Positions 23,569 through 32,900 of a stretch of 64,000 bases of DNA are shown here, piece after piece. Position 1 is the first letter of the stretch. Every line of letters begins with the position of its first letter. Source of the DNA: CATOSP01 sp034422355 (GTDB lineage: Bacteria; Chloroflexota; Dehalococcoidia; Lucifugimonadales; UBA3495). Both the position numbers and the translations under genes were made by a program. The notes under the pieces are model-generated. The model searched no databases. It was not told where the DNA came from and saw nothing but the letters and a program-made list of their open reading frames with translations. The stretch covers positions 1 to 64,000 of the forward strand of contig DAOUJS010000162.1 of assembly GCA_034422355.1 (NCBI GenBank), given 5' to 3'.

Positions 23569-24363
23569 TCAGGTTGCTTGCCTCGATAGTGACACGTCTC
23601 CTGCTGTCATGGTCAGCAGTTCTCCGTTGTCCACCCGAAGCAGCAGGTTGCCCGTGTCGTCTACTCCCTCGGCCATGCCTTCCCAAGTCTCGTCCCGCCA
23701 TGAGACCGTTACTCTCTGGCCGATGGTGTCGAGTAACGACTGCCATTCCTCGCGGGAAGAGCCTCTATCCTGGGCTTGTATATACAATGTATCCAGTTCG
23801 ATAAGCAACTGCCGGAGGACTTCATCCCTTGCCACGGGGCCGTTTGCCAGGTTGTCAAGACAACCGGCTGTGTCGGAAATTTCGGGATGGCCGGAGGTGT
23901 CGAGGCGGATGTTAATTCCTATCCCTACCACGGCGTAGGAAATCTCGCCGCCCGCAGCCACCGTTTCCACAAGGATGCCGGAAACTTTCCTGCCATCTAC
24001 CAGCACGTCGTTGGGCCACTTAATGCGCGGGTCAAGGGCAGTGGTCTTGCGGATGGCGCGAACCACGGCTACCGCGCTGATCATGGTGAGTTCCGGCAGG
24101 ACTTCTAAGGCCGGGCGGAACAGCACGGAAAGGTGAATGTTCTCTGAGCCGGAAACCCAATTCCTGCCGAATCTTCCCCGGCCCGCAGTCTGGCGCTCAG
24201 CCATGACCACGAGGCCCTCCTCTGCGCCCTCTTCCGCCAGGCGGCGGGCCTCGTCCATCGTCGAACCCACTTCCTGATAGTAGAGGAAGCGCTTGCCAAT
24301 GGTCCTGGTGAAGATTCCTTTGCGTATCGCTTGGGAGACCGGGTTTGAAGTCACTTCACTCAC
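23569..24363 (-). CDS. birA: Biotin-[acetyl-CoA carboxylase] ligase, without DNA-binding domain
   Basis: A BirA-type enzyme that makes biotinyl-AMP and attaches biotin to carrier proteins. The core is complete: YQEVGSTMDEAR, the biotinyl-AMP loop AGRGRFGRNW, KWPNDVLVDGRKVSGILVE, VGIGINI, and a C-terminal SH3-like cap (VTVSWRDETWEG). It lacks the N-terminal helix-turn-helix, so it is a monofunctional ligase. The frame opens at a TTG at 24429, but that TTG is the -35 of a good promoter. A GTG at 24363 or 24354 is therefore more likely the start. No strong ribosome site is seen. Confidence 0.92.
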   Translation of the reverse strand: MSEVTSNPVSQAIRKGIFTRTIGKRFLYYQEVGSTMDEARRLAEEGAEEGLVVMAERQTAGRGRFGRNWVSGSENIHLSVLFRPALEVLPELTMISAVAVVRAIRKTTALDPRIKWPNDVLVDGRKVSGILVETVAAGGEISYAVVGIGINIRLDTSGHPEISDTAGCLDNLANGPVARDEVLRQLLIELDTLYIQAQDRGSSREEWQSLLDTIGQRVTVSWRDETWEGMAEGVDDTGNLLLRVDNGELLTMTAGDVSLSRQAT

Positions 24364-24399
24364 GAACTGGAAGGTTGGAATCTTGTGGAAACCGACGGG

Positions 24400-24429
24400 A
24401 TGATACTGAGAGCTGGGAGTGAGTGTCAA
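24400..24429 (-). promoter_or_regulatory. Promoter of birA-SDR genes
   Basis: Minus strand -35 TTGACA (24424-24429), 18-nt spacer, -10 TATCAT (24400-24405), between the glycyl-tRNA synthetase stop and birA. Confidence 0.65.
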
Positions 24430-24493
24430 CAGAGACGGCAGAGGACGGACAGCCGCGGCGGATGGGAATGCGCCGCCCGACGGTCATGCAGGT

Positions 24494-25813
24494 CTACCAG
24501 CCATGGTCCACCTTGTCCTGGAGGGTGGCCACTAACTTGGCTATCGGGACCCGGCTTTGGTGCATCGTATCCCGGTCGCGGATGGTCACCTGGTGGTCTT
24601 CCAGGCTATCGAAGTCCACGGTGACGCAGAATGGAGTGCCAATCTCGTCCTGTCTGCGGTAGCGGCGGCCAATGCTCTGGGCATCGTCGTACTGCACGGT
24701 GAAGTGGCGCCGCAGTTGCGCGTAGACTTCGCGGGCGGTGGGAGTCAAACGAGCGTTACGGCTGAGGGGCAACACCGCGACTGTGTATGGGGCCAGCTTC
24801 CTGTTCAGGTGCAGTACGACCCTGGTGGCATTGCCGTCTGGCTCCTCGTCATAGGAGTCCAGCCAGAAGGCCAGGACGGCCCGGTCCAGACCGCCGGAGG
24901 GCTCAATGACGTGGGGAAAGTAGCGGGCCTGAGTCTCGTCATCGAAGTAGGTCAGGTCCTCCCCGCTGGACTGGGAGTGCTGGCGGAGGTCGTAGTCAGT
25001 CCGGTCGGCGATGCCCTCCAGTTCCGCCCAGCCCCAGGGGAAGCGGTACTCGATGTCGTAGCAATCGTTGGCGTAGTGGGCCAGTTCGTCGGAGCCATGC
25101 TGTCGGAGGCGGAGGTTGTCCCGGCGGATACCGTGGGCCACGTACCATTCCAGCCGGGCGCCCACCCAGCGTTGCAGCCATTCGGCATTGGAGCCGGGCT
25201 TGATGAAGAACTCCACCTCCATCTGCTCGAACTCCCGGGTACGGAAGGTGAAGTTGCCCGGCGTAATCTCGTTGCGGAAGGCCTTGCCTATCTGGGCGAT
25301 GCCGAAGGGCAATTTCTTCCGGCTGGTGTTGAGCACGTTGCCGAAGTTGACGAAAATGCCCTGGGCCGTCTCCGGCCTCAAATAGACCTCGTGGGCGCTG
25401 TCTTCTACCGGCCCCATGAAGGTGCGGAACATCAGGTTGAAGCGGCGCGGGTCGGTCAGTTCGCCGCCGCAGGAGGGGCAGACATCGCTTTCCACGTGGT
25501 CGGCCCGGTAGCGGAGATTGCACTGGCGGCACTCGACCATTGGGTCGGAGAAGTTCTCCACGTGGCCGCTGGCTACCCAGGCCTGGGGGTGCATCAGGAT
25601 GGCCGCATCCAGGCCAACCATGTCGTCGCGTTCCAGCACCACGGAACGCCACCACGCTTCCCGCACGTGGCGTTTCAACTCTACGCCCAGGGGTCCGTAG
25701 TCCCAGGTGGAGGCGAGGCCGCCGTAGACCTCGCTGCTCTGGAAGACGAACCCCCGGCGCTTGGCCAAGGATAGAATTTTGTCCATGTCACCATGGGGCA
25801 GAGTGCGTGCCAA
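24494..25813 (-). CDS. glyQS: Glycyl-tRNA synthetase, dimeric (eukaryote-like) type
   Basis: A 439-residue class II synthetase charging tRNA-Gly. It starts MDKILSLAKRRGFVFQSSEVYGG after a short lead. A Cys4 zinc pair (CRQC, CPSC) is present, then YLRPETAQGIFVNF, FRNEITPGNFTFRTREFEQME (motif 2 region) and PSGGLDRAVLAFWLDSY (motif 3). This is the alpha2 form, not the alpha2-beta2 GlyQ/GlyS pair. The frame runs open to 26080. AGGAG 6 nt before the TTG at 25813 makes that the likely start; the ATG at 25786 (MDKIL) is the alternative. Confidence 0.95.
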   Translation of the reverse strand: MARTLPHGDMDKILSLAKRRGFVFQSSEVYGGLASTWDYGPLGVELKRHVREAWWRSVVLERDDMVGLDAAILMHPQAWVASGHVENFSDPMVECRQCNLRYRADHVESDVCPSCGGELTDPRRFNLMFRTFMGPVEDSAHEVYLRPETAQGIFVNFGNVLNTSRKKLPFGIAQIGKAFRNEITPGNFTFRTREFEQMEVEFFIKPGSNAEWLQRWVGARLEWYVAHGIRRDNLRLRQHGSDELAHYANDCYDIEYRFPWGWAELEGIADRTDYDLRQHSQSSGEDLTYFDDETQARYFPHVIEPSGGLDRAVLAFWLDSYDEEPDGNATRVVLHLNRKLAPYTVAVLPLSRNARLTPTAREVYAQLRRHFTVQYDDAQSIGRRYRRQDEIGTPFCVTVDFDSLEDHQVTIRDRDTMHQSRVPIAKLVATLQDKVDHGW

Positions 25814-25982
25814 AGTAGTCTCCTGATCTCGGTAGTTTGGGACGCCAGGATAGTGAAGCCGGATATAGCTGCGGTCAGGGGTTTCTACACCAGCATTTGA
25901 GAAGAGATTATCAATTCCCCGGTGACGTGTAAACCTGCGGAGAAGCGTCAGAGGGGCAATCCGGGTGTCCGGAAACTGTGCG

Positions 25983-28235
25983 TCAGCCCAGGTTGATGTG
26001 TTGGAGCAGGCCCTGCACCTCTTCTGGGGTAAGCGGAGGTTCATCGGACGACGGCAGTTGCAGACGGACGGTGTCAGCAAGCGCGTCGCCCTGCAAATCT
26101 TCCAGCTTGATGCACGGCGCGCCCATAGCCTCGGCGATGGGTCCCGCCAGGCCCAGGCGCAGGAAGTCCGTTTCGGTGTCTATGACCACGGACTGGATGT
26201 GCTGCTCCTTGATGGCCGCGGCCATTGCCTTCGCTTCGGCGATGGGTAACCCGGTCCCGCTATTCTCTGCGCCCGCGGCATCCCGGCCGCCCATAGCCAC
26301 GTTGGCCCTTCCGTCCGACAGCAGCACCAGCAGGGGGAGGACATTCCGGTCTTTCATCTTCTCCGTTTCGACTACCTCAAGAGCCGTCAGAAGTCCGCGG
26401 CTCAATGGCGTCCGCCCTCCTGTCGGCATCTCCCGCAGGTGTACCTGGGCGAGGTCCACGCTGGCGGTGGGCGGCAGGAGAACCTGCGCCGTTGTGCCCC
26501 GGAAGGCGATTAAGCCAACCCGGTCCCTCCGTTGATAGGCGTCCAGGAGCAGGGAGAGAATCGCGCCCTTGACGGCCACCATGCGCCGCTGCGCCCCCAT
26601 CGAACCGCTGGCGTCGACCACGAACAGGATCAGGCTGCCCGTCTTGGTCTCCCGGACCTTCTCCCGCACATCCCAGGGTTCGATGAATACTCTTGACTCG
26701 GCCAGGGCTGGCCCTTCGCTTTCGCGGGAATGACAGTCTGAGAGAGCGGAAGAGCCGGAACTGTCCGATGCGGCGTTGTCGCGGCGCTGCTGCTGGTGAG
26801 GTGCGGCGGCTCGCAGGGTAGCGTCTAGTGCCAGGTCGGAAGCCTTGTCCTGGGGAGTGGTTGCGCCGACGTACCGGCCCGATGGAGAGCCGCTGACGGT
26901 CCTGGCCCGCCGTCCCCCGGTCGGCCTTGCGCGATGGTCGGGAGGCTTGACCTGTAGGGAGCGGACGGAGAATGGGGAACCGACCTCGAACCACTGGTCC
27001 TGCGGGCCGGAATCCCCGAAGGGGTCGGGAGGTTGTTCTTCCTGGTCCGGTGGGTCAGGGTCGTCGTCCTGGTCCTCGCCCGATCCGGAGTCCTGGTCCG
27101 CCGGCTCCCGGTGGCGGGGCTGGTTCTGGAACTCCTCGATCATCGAGTCGAGCTGTTCCGTGACCAGGTGGGGCTGCTGGAAGGGCTGGCGGCGCTGCCG
27201 GTGGAGCAGTGCCATTTCGGCGGCTTCCCGGACATCCTCGGCGAGGACATCGGTGCGGCCCTCGTAGGCTGCGATGGTGCTGGCGGTCTTATAGATCACA
27301 ATATCCGCCCGGAGGCCGTCAACCTGGTACTCGGCGCAGATGTCGGTAATCAACCCCAGGATGTCGTCGGAGACCGTGACCTGGTCCAGAAGACTTTGGC
27401 TGCGGAGAATCCGTTCCCGCTCCTGGGCTTCAACATCCTGCCAACGGTCCATGAACCCGTAGGGGTCGGCCTCGAAGTCGATGCGCCGCTTCACCACCTC
27501 CCGCCGCTCCTCAGCAGTGAAGGCGCTGTCCACTTCCACCGCCAGCCCAAAACGGTCGAGAAGCTGGGGCCGTAGGTCACCTTCCTCGGGGTTCATGGTG
27601 CCCACCAGGATAAACTCGGCTGCGTGGCTGATGGAGATGCCCTCCCGCTCCACGTAATTGCGCCCCATCGCGGCGGCGTCGAGGAGAACGTCCACCAGGT
27701 GGTCGTTGAGCAGGTTCACTTCATCAACGTACAGAATGCCTCGGTGGGTGGTGGCGATAAGACCCGGCTCGAAGCTGCGGCTTCCGGTCTTGATGGCCTG
27801 TTCGATGTCGAGGGATCCCACCAGCCGGTCTTCGGTCGCGCCCACCGGCAGGTCCACGATGCGGACCTGCCGCGTTACCGCAGGGGGCACATTTCCCCCG
27901 CCCCCACCCCATTGTTCCGCTTCTTCTTGACTCCCACCGCCGGCCCACTGTTCAGCCTCCTCGCCCTGGGGTTGGCACCACTGGCAGAGGCCTTGCCTGT
28001 TTTCGGGGGAGCAGCTATAGGGACAGCCCCGAAGCACTGTAACTTCCGGCAGCAGGGCGGCCAGGGAACGCACCGCTGTAGACTTGGCCGTCCCTTTCTT
28101 GCCGCGTATCAACACCCCGCCGATGCGGGTGTTTATGGCATTCAGTATCAGCGCCCGTTTCATGGCCGTCTGGCCGACGATGGCCGTGAAAGGAAAGCGC
28201 GGCTCCGGGCGTCGTTGAAGCGGGCCGGTTGTCAT
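25983..28235 (-). CDS. Fused ChlI-ChlD-type AAA+/VWA chelatase subunit (for cobaltochelatase)
   Basis: A 750-residue protein with an N-terminal AAA+ domain (Walker A GKKGTAKST, about residues 45-53; Walker B ILYVDEVNLL near 167) and a C-terminal von Willebrand A domain with MIDAS VVDASGSMG near 545. They are joined by an acidic Asp/Pro/Gln linker. A cysteine set CPYSCSP...CQWC and a duplicated EEAEQWAGGG-type insert lie at about 71-117. The architecture is that of magnesium chelatase I-D fusions. Lying in an operon with cobN and cobalt-uptake genes, and with no chlorophyll genes near, it most likely drives CobN-dependent cobalt insertion. Confidence 0.9.
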   Translation of the reverse strand: MTTGPLQRRPEPRFPFTAIVGQTAMKRALILNAINTRIGGVLIRGKKGTAKSTAVRSLAALLPEVTVLRGCPYSCSPENRQGLCQWCQPQGEEAEQWAGGGSQEEAEQWGGGGGNVPPAVTRQVRIVDLPVGATEDRLVGSLDIEQAIKTGSRSFEPGLIATTHRGILYVDEVNLLNDHLVDVLLDAAAMGRNYVEREGISISHAAEFILVGTMNPEEGDLRPQLLDRFGLAVEVDSAFTAEERREVVKRRIDFEADPYGFMDRWQDVEAQERERILRSQSLLDQVTVSDDILGLITDICAEYQVDGLRADIVIYKTASTIAAYEGRTDVLAEDVREAAEMALLHRQRRQPFQQPHLVTEQLDSMIEEFQNQPRHREPADQDSGSGEDQDDDPDPPDQEEQPPDPFGDSGPQDQWFEVGSPFSVRSLQVKPPDHRARPTGGRRARTVSGSPSGRYVGATTPQDKASDLALDATLRAAAPHQQQRRDNAASDSSGSSALSDCHSRESEGPALAESRVFIEPWDVREKVRETKTGSLILFVVDASGSMGAQRRMVAVKGAILSLLLDAYQRRDRVGLIAFRGTTAQVLLPPTASVDLAQVHLREMPTGGRTPLSRGLLTALEVVETEKMKDRNVLPLLVLLSDGRANVAMGGRDAAGAENSGTGLPIAEAKAMAAAIKEQHIQSVVIDTETDFLRLGLAGPIAEAMGAPCIKLEDLQGDALADTVRLQLPSSDEPPLTPEEVQGLLQHINLG

Positions 28236-28263
28236 TGATTAGTCCGGGAGATGGCTGGTGAAA

Positions 28264-29046
28264 TCATGCCCCGGAACCGACTTCGCCGGCGGTGCGGAAG
28301 TTGCTGTTTGGCTGCTCTGGCGCGGCGCGCTGCTGCCACATGAGGGCCAGGGCCGTCCCGACTGATAGCAGCGCCCATACGAGGAACTGACCGGCGACGG
28401 TGAGGGCGCGGAACAGCTCCAGCAGGTCGATGGGCACCGGTACAGGGTCCGGGTTGCCGGGGAAAACGAAGACCATTATCACCGCCAGGGCAGCGTAGGC
28501 AATTAGGGTTACGCCGTACCATGTCCTGCGGGCGGAGAACTCACTGAATTGCAGGTTCACCCGCCGTATCATGTCCAGCACCACGCCTATGGCTACCGCG
28601 GAGATAATGATGAACAGTGTCTGTCCCACCTGGCGCGCTAGGAGGGTGCCCTCATCCCCAACACCCGGGGGATTGAGCGGGTACTTGATGAACGGGAATA
28701 GAGAAATGCTCCAGAATCCCAATGCGCCAATGGTGATGGCCACCCAGATGATGGGCCACTGGGGGGCTGTGCGCTGCAATATCACGAAGCCGGTTGCGAA
28801 TACCAACCCAAGGATTGTGCCATAGATCATCGTACCCAAGGCCATGCCGATCTGTTGGACACCCAGGGAAACATCGGTACTCGGCCCTTCCTCGCCAGCA
28901 GGAGCGGGCATCGCTTCGGCAGACCGTTGTTCTTCCAGGACTATTGCCCGTTCCATCACAGGGACGGTGAACAGGTTGTAGAATCCACCTACCAAGAGGC
29001 CAGCTATAGCTCCGACGATCACGGATGTAAGTAGCAACCGCTTCAT
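28264..29046 (-). CDS. cbtA: CbtA-type cobalt uptake membrane protein
   Basis: A 260-residue integral membrane protein: a first helix KRLLLTSVIVGAIAGLLVGG, then FTVPVMERAI, and four more hydrophobic segments (about 62-85, 96-115, 128-150, 215-240). This layout fits CbtA, a predicted cobalt transporter often under cobalamin riboswitch control and paired with CbtB. GGAGGACTC before the ATG supports the start. It lies between cbtB and the chelatase subunit. Confidence 0.87.
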   Translation of the reverse strand: MKRLLLTSVIVGAIAGLLVGGFYNLFTVPVMERAIVLEEQRSAEAMPAPAGEEGPSTDVSLGVQQIGMALGTMIYGTILGLVFATGFVILQRTAPQWPIIWVAITIGALGFWSISLFPFIKYPLNPPGVGDEGTLLARQVGQTLFIIISAVAIGVVLDMIRRVNLQFSEFSARRTWYGVTLIAYAALAVIMVFVFPGNPDPVPVPIDLLELFRALTVAGQFLVWALLSVGTALALMWQQRAAPEQPNSNFRTAGEVGSGA

Positions 29047-29149
29047 TTGAGTCCTCCTGTGGGTGCGTCGCCAATTGGGGACATGTTCATTCCGACCCGA
29101 CGGCAGGGTTGTTTATTTGGCCGTGGGTGGAGCGCATCATTCGTGGATT

Positions 29150-29176
29150 TTAGGGAGGGGTTTCGCCCCTCCCTAA
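29150..29176 (-). other. Strong hairpin between cbtB and cbtA
   Basis: TTAGGGAGGGG-(5 nt)-CCCCTCCCTAA, an 11-bp perfect stem. There is no T-run on either side, so it is more likely an mRNA processing or stabilising element than a terminator. Confidence 0.6.
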
Positions 29177-29205
29177 TGTTGGTCGCATAGTGGTAGAAGG
29201 GTAGC

Positions 29206-29412
29206 CTAATGGCACATCAGGGCAACGTGGCGGGCGTGGTGGAAGAACTCATGGACGTAGCCAAGATTCGTTCCCGCTGCGCCGAGGACCCCCCCGTGCA
29301 CCGTGCCATCCACGTAGCCGACGAAGTAAAGCACGACAATAGCGAGTAGGAACCAGGGTATCCATCTGGATAGGCTTGAATAACCGATGTCCCCCGCGAA
29401 TATGCCTGTCAT
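29206..29412 (-). CDS. cbtB: CbtB-type cobalt uptake subunit
   Basis: A 68-residue protein with one membrane helix (WIPWFLLAIVVLYFVGYV, about residues 17-34) and a histidine-rich C-terminus, HEFFHHARHVALMCH. This matches CbtB, the small partner of CbtA whose His tail is thought to bind metal. CAGGAGGAG before the ATG gives a strong start. It sits in the cobalamin operon 41 nt after the unknown gene. Confidence 0.88.
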   Translation of the reverse strand: MTGIFAGDIGYSSLSRWIPWFLLAIVVLYFVGYVDGTVHGGVLGAAGTNLGYVHEFFHHARHVALMCH

Positions 29413-29453
29413 GTGCTCCTCCTGTATCCGAATCTGTGGTTTCCGGGGTCTGT

Positions 29454-29879
29454 CTAGCTGTGGGTCGGCGGAGTGCGGCGCACGAATATGACGCCGTCTC
29501 TGCCAACATACCTCTCCCGCATGTCGGTGAAAGCCTTCAAGCGGTCGGCCTGCAGTTCGGTGCGGTTGAATTCATCGTCGAGATAAGGGTTGGGGAAATA
29601 CCCACGCAGGAGGGTTTCCTCGTTATCTCCTGAGAACCGCACGTAGTATGTCAGCAAGTCGCCGTGGCTTTCCGATTCCACAAACTGGATTCCTGTCACG
29701 TCGTTTATCATAATGTGGAAGTGCCAGTTGTCCGCTTCCACGGTCAGAGACCCCTCGTGGTACTCGGGTTCCTTGATGCCCTTTGAGTCGTTCTCGCTGA
29801 CCACCGGGCCGCCGCCGACGACCCACATCAGGCCCTCTTCCTTGACCAGTTCCTTTATCAGATCGAGAGCTATTTCCAC
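29454..29879 (-). CDS. Unknown protein in the cobalamin operon (possibly ChuX/HutX-like)
   Basis: A 141-residue soluble protein between cobN and cbtB. The frame opens upstream at 30032 inside cobN, but GGAGG 6 nt before a GTG at 29879 marks the start and removes the overlap. Features: ALDLIKELVKEEG at the N-terminus, WHFHIMINDVTGIQFVE, YYVRF and LRGYFPNPYLDDEFN. The pattern hints at the ChuX/HutX heme-carrier-like fold, but this is a weak by-eye similarity. Conserved position suggests a role in handling cobalt, tetrapyrrole or the chelatase. Confidence 0.7.
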   Translation of the reverse strand: MEIALDLIKELVKEEGLMWVVGGGPVVSENDSKGIKEPEYHEGSLTVEADNWHFHIMINDVTGIQFVESESHGDLLTYYVRFSGDNEETLLRGYFPNPYLDDEFNRTELQADRLKAFTDMRERYVGRDGVIFVRRTPPTHS

Positions 29880-29979
29880 TGTCCGCCTCCAGTGAAGTGT
29901 TCGAGGATGCCGGATGCCCTGAATTTCTCCGCTGGCATAGTACCACACATGATGGGCGAATAGAGATGGTCCTGCCGCA

Positions 29980-32900
29980 TTACCGGCCCTGCACCCCTTC
30001 CTGGCGCGCCTCCAGGTCTGCTTCCATCTCAAGGTATAGTTGTTGCAGTTTCTCCCGCATCTCCGGGGGCGGCTCCTCCCACAGGCCGCGTTCGATGGCT
30101 TCCAGCAGCCTCTCCACCACGCCTTTCAAGGCCCATGGGTTGCTTTGGCGGAAGAATTGCTGGGTGTCCGGGTCAAGGACGTAGCTCTCGGTCACGTCCT
30201 CGTACATCCAGTCCTCGATGACCTGGGCAGTGGCGTCGTAGCCGAACATGTAGTCAACGGTGGCCGCCAGCTCGAACGCGCCCTTGTATCCGTGGCGCTT
30301 CATCGACTCGATCCACTTGGGATTGACGACACGGCTGCGGAACACGCGCCGGGCCTCGTCCTGGAGGTCGCGGTTCCGGGCGCGGGTCGGGTCTGCGCTG
30401 TCGCCAAAGAACTGGCGGGGGTTGCGGCCGCTCAGGGCGCGGACGGTGGCGATCATGCCACCGTGGTACTGCATGTAGTCGTCGCTGTCGAAGATGTCGT
30501 GCTCGCGGGTGTCCTGATTCTTGGCGGCGACCACAATCTGGCTGAACCTGAGCCGGAACTGTTCGCGGGCGTTCACACCGTGGTCCTGCCGGGTGTATGC
30601 GTAGCCTCCCCAGGCGGTGTAGACTTCCGCCAGGTCCTGTACAGTTTCCCAGTTGCGCTCATCTAAAACGGTCAGGATTCCCGCGCCGTAAGTCCCTGGC
30701 TTGCTCCCGAAAATCCGGTACAGGGAAGAGGTACGGTCCATTCCCTGGACGGGTGCGGCGTCATCCTCAGGCGCGGACGTATCCTCTCGCAGATGCTTGA
30801 CGACGTAGTTGCTTTCTGGGGGTTCATCCAATGAGGCCGCCAGTTCCACCGCCTGGTCGAGCAGGTCAATCAGGTTGGGGAAGGCGTCGCGGAAGAATCC
30901 GCTGATGCGCACGGTAACGTCGATGCGGGGATGGCCCAGTTCCTCCAGGGGTATCGCCTCCAGGCCCAGGATGCGGCGGCTTTCCTGCTGCCACACCGGC
31001 TTCACGCCCAGAAGTTGGAGTATCTGGGCAACGTCGTCGCCGTGGGTGCGCATGGCCGACGTTCCCCAGACCACCATACCCACCATCTCCGGGTAGTTGC
31101 CCTCTTCCTCAAGGTACTTTTCCAGGAGGGACTCGGCTAGCTGCCTGCCGGTCTCCCAGGCCGCAGGCGACGGGATTGTCTTGGGGTCCACGGAGTAGAA
31201 GTTGCGTCCTGTGGGCAGGATGTTGGCCATGCCCCTTGTCGGCGCGCCGCTGGGGCCGGGGGGAACGAATTTCCCCTCCAGACCACGAAGCAGGTTTCCT
31301 ATCTCGTCGGGAGTCCGCAGGATGGCGGGGTATATGGTGGTGGCGGCGTACTCCAGTACCCGCTGAGTCTGCGCGTCGGGCGCTCCCAGCACTTCCTTGA
31401 CCACCGGGACAACATCACGGGCGTGGAACCCGGTGTCAAGTAGCTTGCGATAAGCCTCCCGGCAGAGTAGTTCTACCCGTTCCAGCACGTCCCCGTTGGT
31501 GCGGACGGGCGTTTCCGGGTCCAGCCGGGCAATCACGTCCGGAACCTGGGCGGCAGTGGCTTCCCCCATATATTCCGTCAATGCCGTATAGTCCTGCCCA
31601 AGGGCCTCTGCGATGGAGCGGCGGAGGCTGGGGATTCCGCTGATGTCCAGCCGGGTGAGAGCGCAGAGCATTCCCACCAACTGTTCATCCTGGGGGGTGT
31701 CTCCGAGGATATGGAGGCCGTCCTTAATCTGGGCGTCCTTCAACTCGCACAGATAGCCGTCTATCTCCAGGATGAACTCGCCGAAGTCATCGGGCTGCGC
31801 CTCTATGCCCAGGTCACGGTGCAGCTCCGCTTGCTGGACCATCTCCCATATCTGGGTCTCCAGCAAGGGCAGCTTGGCAGGGTCCAGGGTCTGGCACTGG
31901 TAATGTTCGTCCATCAACTGCTCGATCCTGGCGATGTCGCCGTAGCTGTCGGCTGTGGTCATCGCAGGGATCAGATGGTCAACAATGGTGGCGTGGGCGC
32001 GGCGCTTGGCCTGTGCGCCCTCGCCGGGGTCATTGATGATGAAAGGGTAGAACAGGGGCATATCGTCCAGGGCGACCTCCGGGTAGCAGGAGGGCGAAAG
32101 TCCGATGCCCTTGCCGGGGAGCCATTCCAGGGTGCCATGCTTGCCCAGGTGGAGAATGGCGTCGGCTTGGAAAACGTCGCGTATCCAGCGATAGTAAGCG
32201 ATGTAGTGATGGGTGGGCGCCATGTCCGGGCTGTGGTAGATGGCGATCGGGTTGTCCCCAAAGCCGCGGGGCGGCTGCAACCCGACGAATATATTGCCCA
32301 AGTCTATACCGGCTATGGCCAGACTGCCGTTGGTCCGGTACACCTGCCCTGGAGGATCGCCCCAGTCCCGGGTCAGTTCCTCGGTGACGTCCGATGGGAA
32401 GTTGTGGAACCAGTCGGCGTATTGCCGGGTAGTCACATGGCCTGCGGCCAGCCGGAGCTGCTCCTCGGTAAGGGAGTCGCGGTCGTTGCTACACCGTTCT
32501 ATGATGCGGTGCACCAGGCCGTCCCCGTCCTCTGGTATGTCACTGACCTTGTACCCTGCGTCCTTCAGGGCGTGCAGCACTTCTATGACCGACGCTGGTG
32601 TGTCCAGTCCCACGGCATTGCCGATGCGTGCATCCTTGGTGGGGTAATTGCTGAGAACGATGGCGATTTTCTTGTCGGAGTTGGGCTTCAGGCCCAGGTT
32701 AGCCTGCTTGATGGCAATCCGGGCTACCAGGTCAACACGGTCTTCTCTGGCGACGTACCGCTGGAGCTGTCCGTCCAACCTGCTTGGCCCATCAGCGGAG
32801 GCTTCTTCCTTGAAGGAGATGGGCACGGAGATCAGGCGCCCGTCGAACTCCGGCAGGGCTACGCTCATGGCAGTGTCGATGGGTCCAAGGCCGAGGGAAT

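Noticed and set aside
29880..30032. N-terminal extension of the unknown cobalamin-operon protein overlapping cobN
   Set aside because: A GTG with a GGAGG at the right distance lies at 29879, just after cobN ends.
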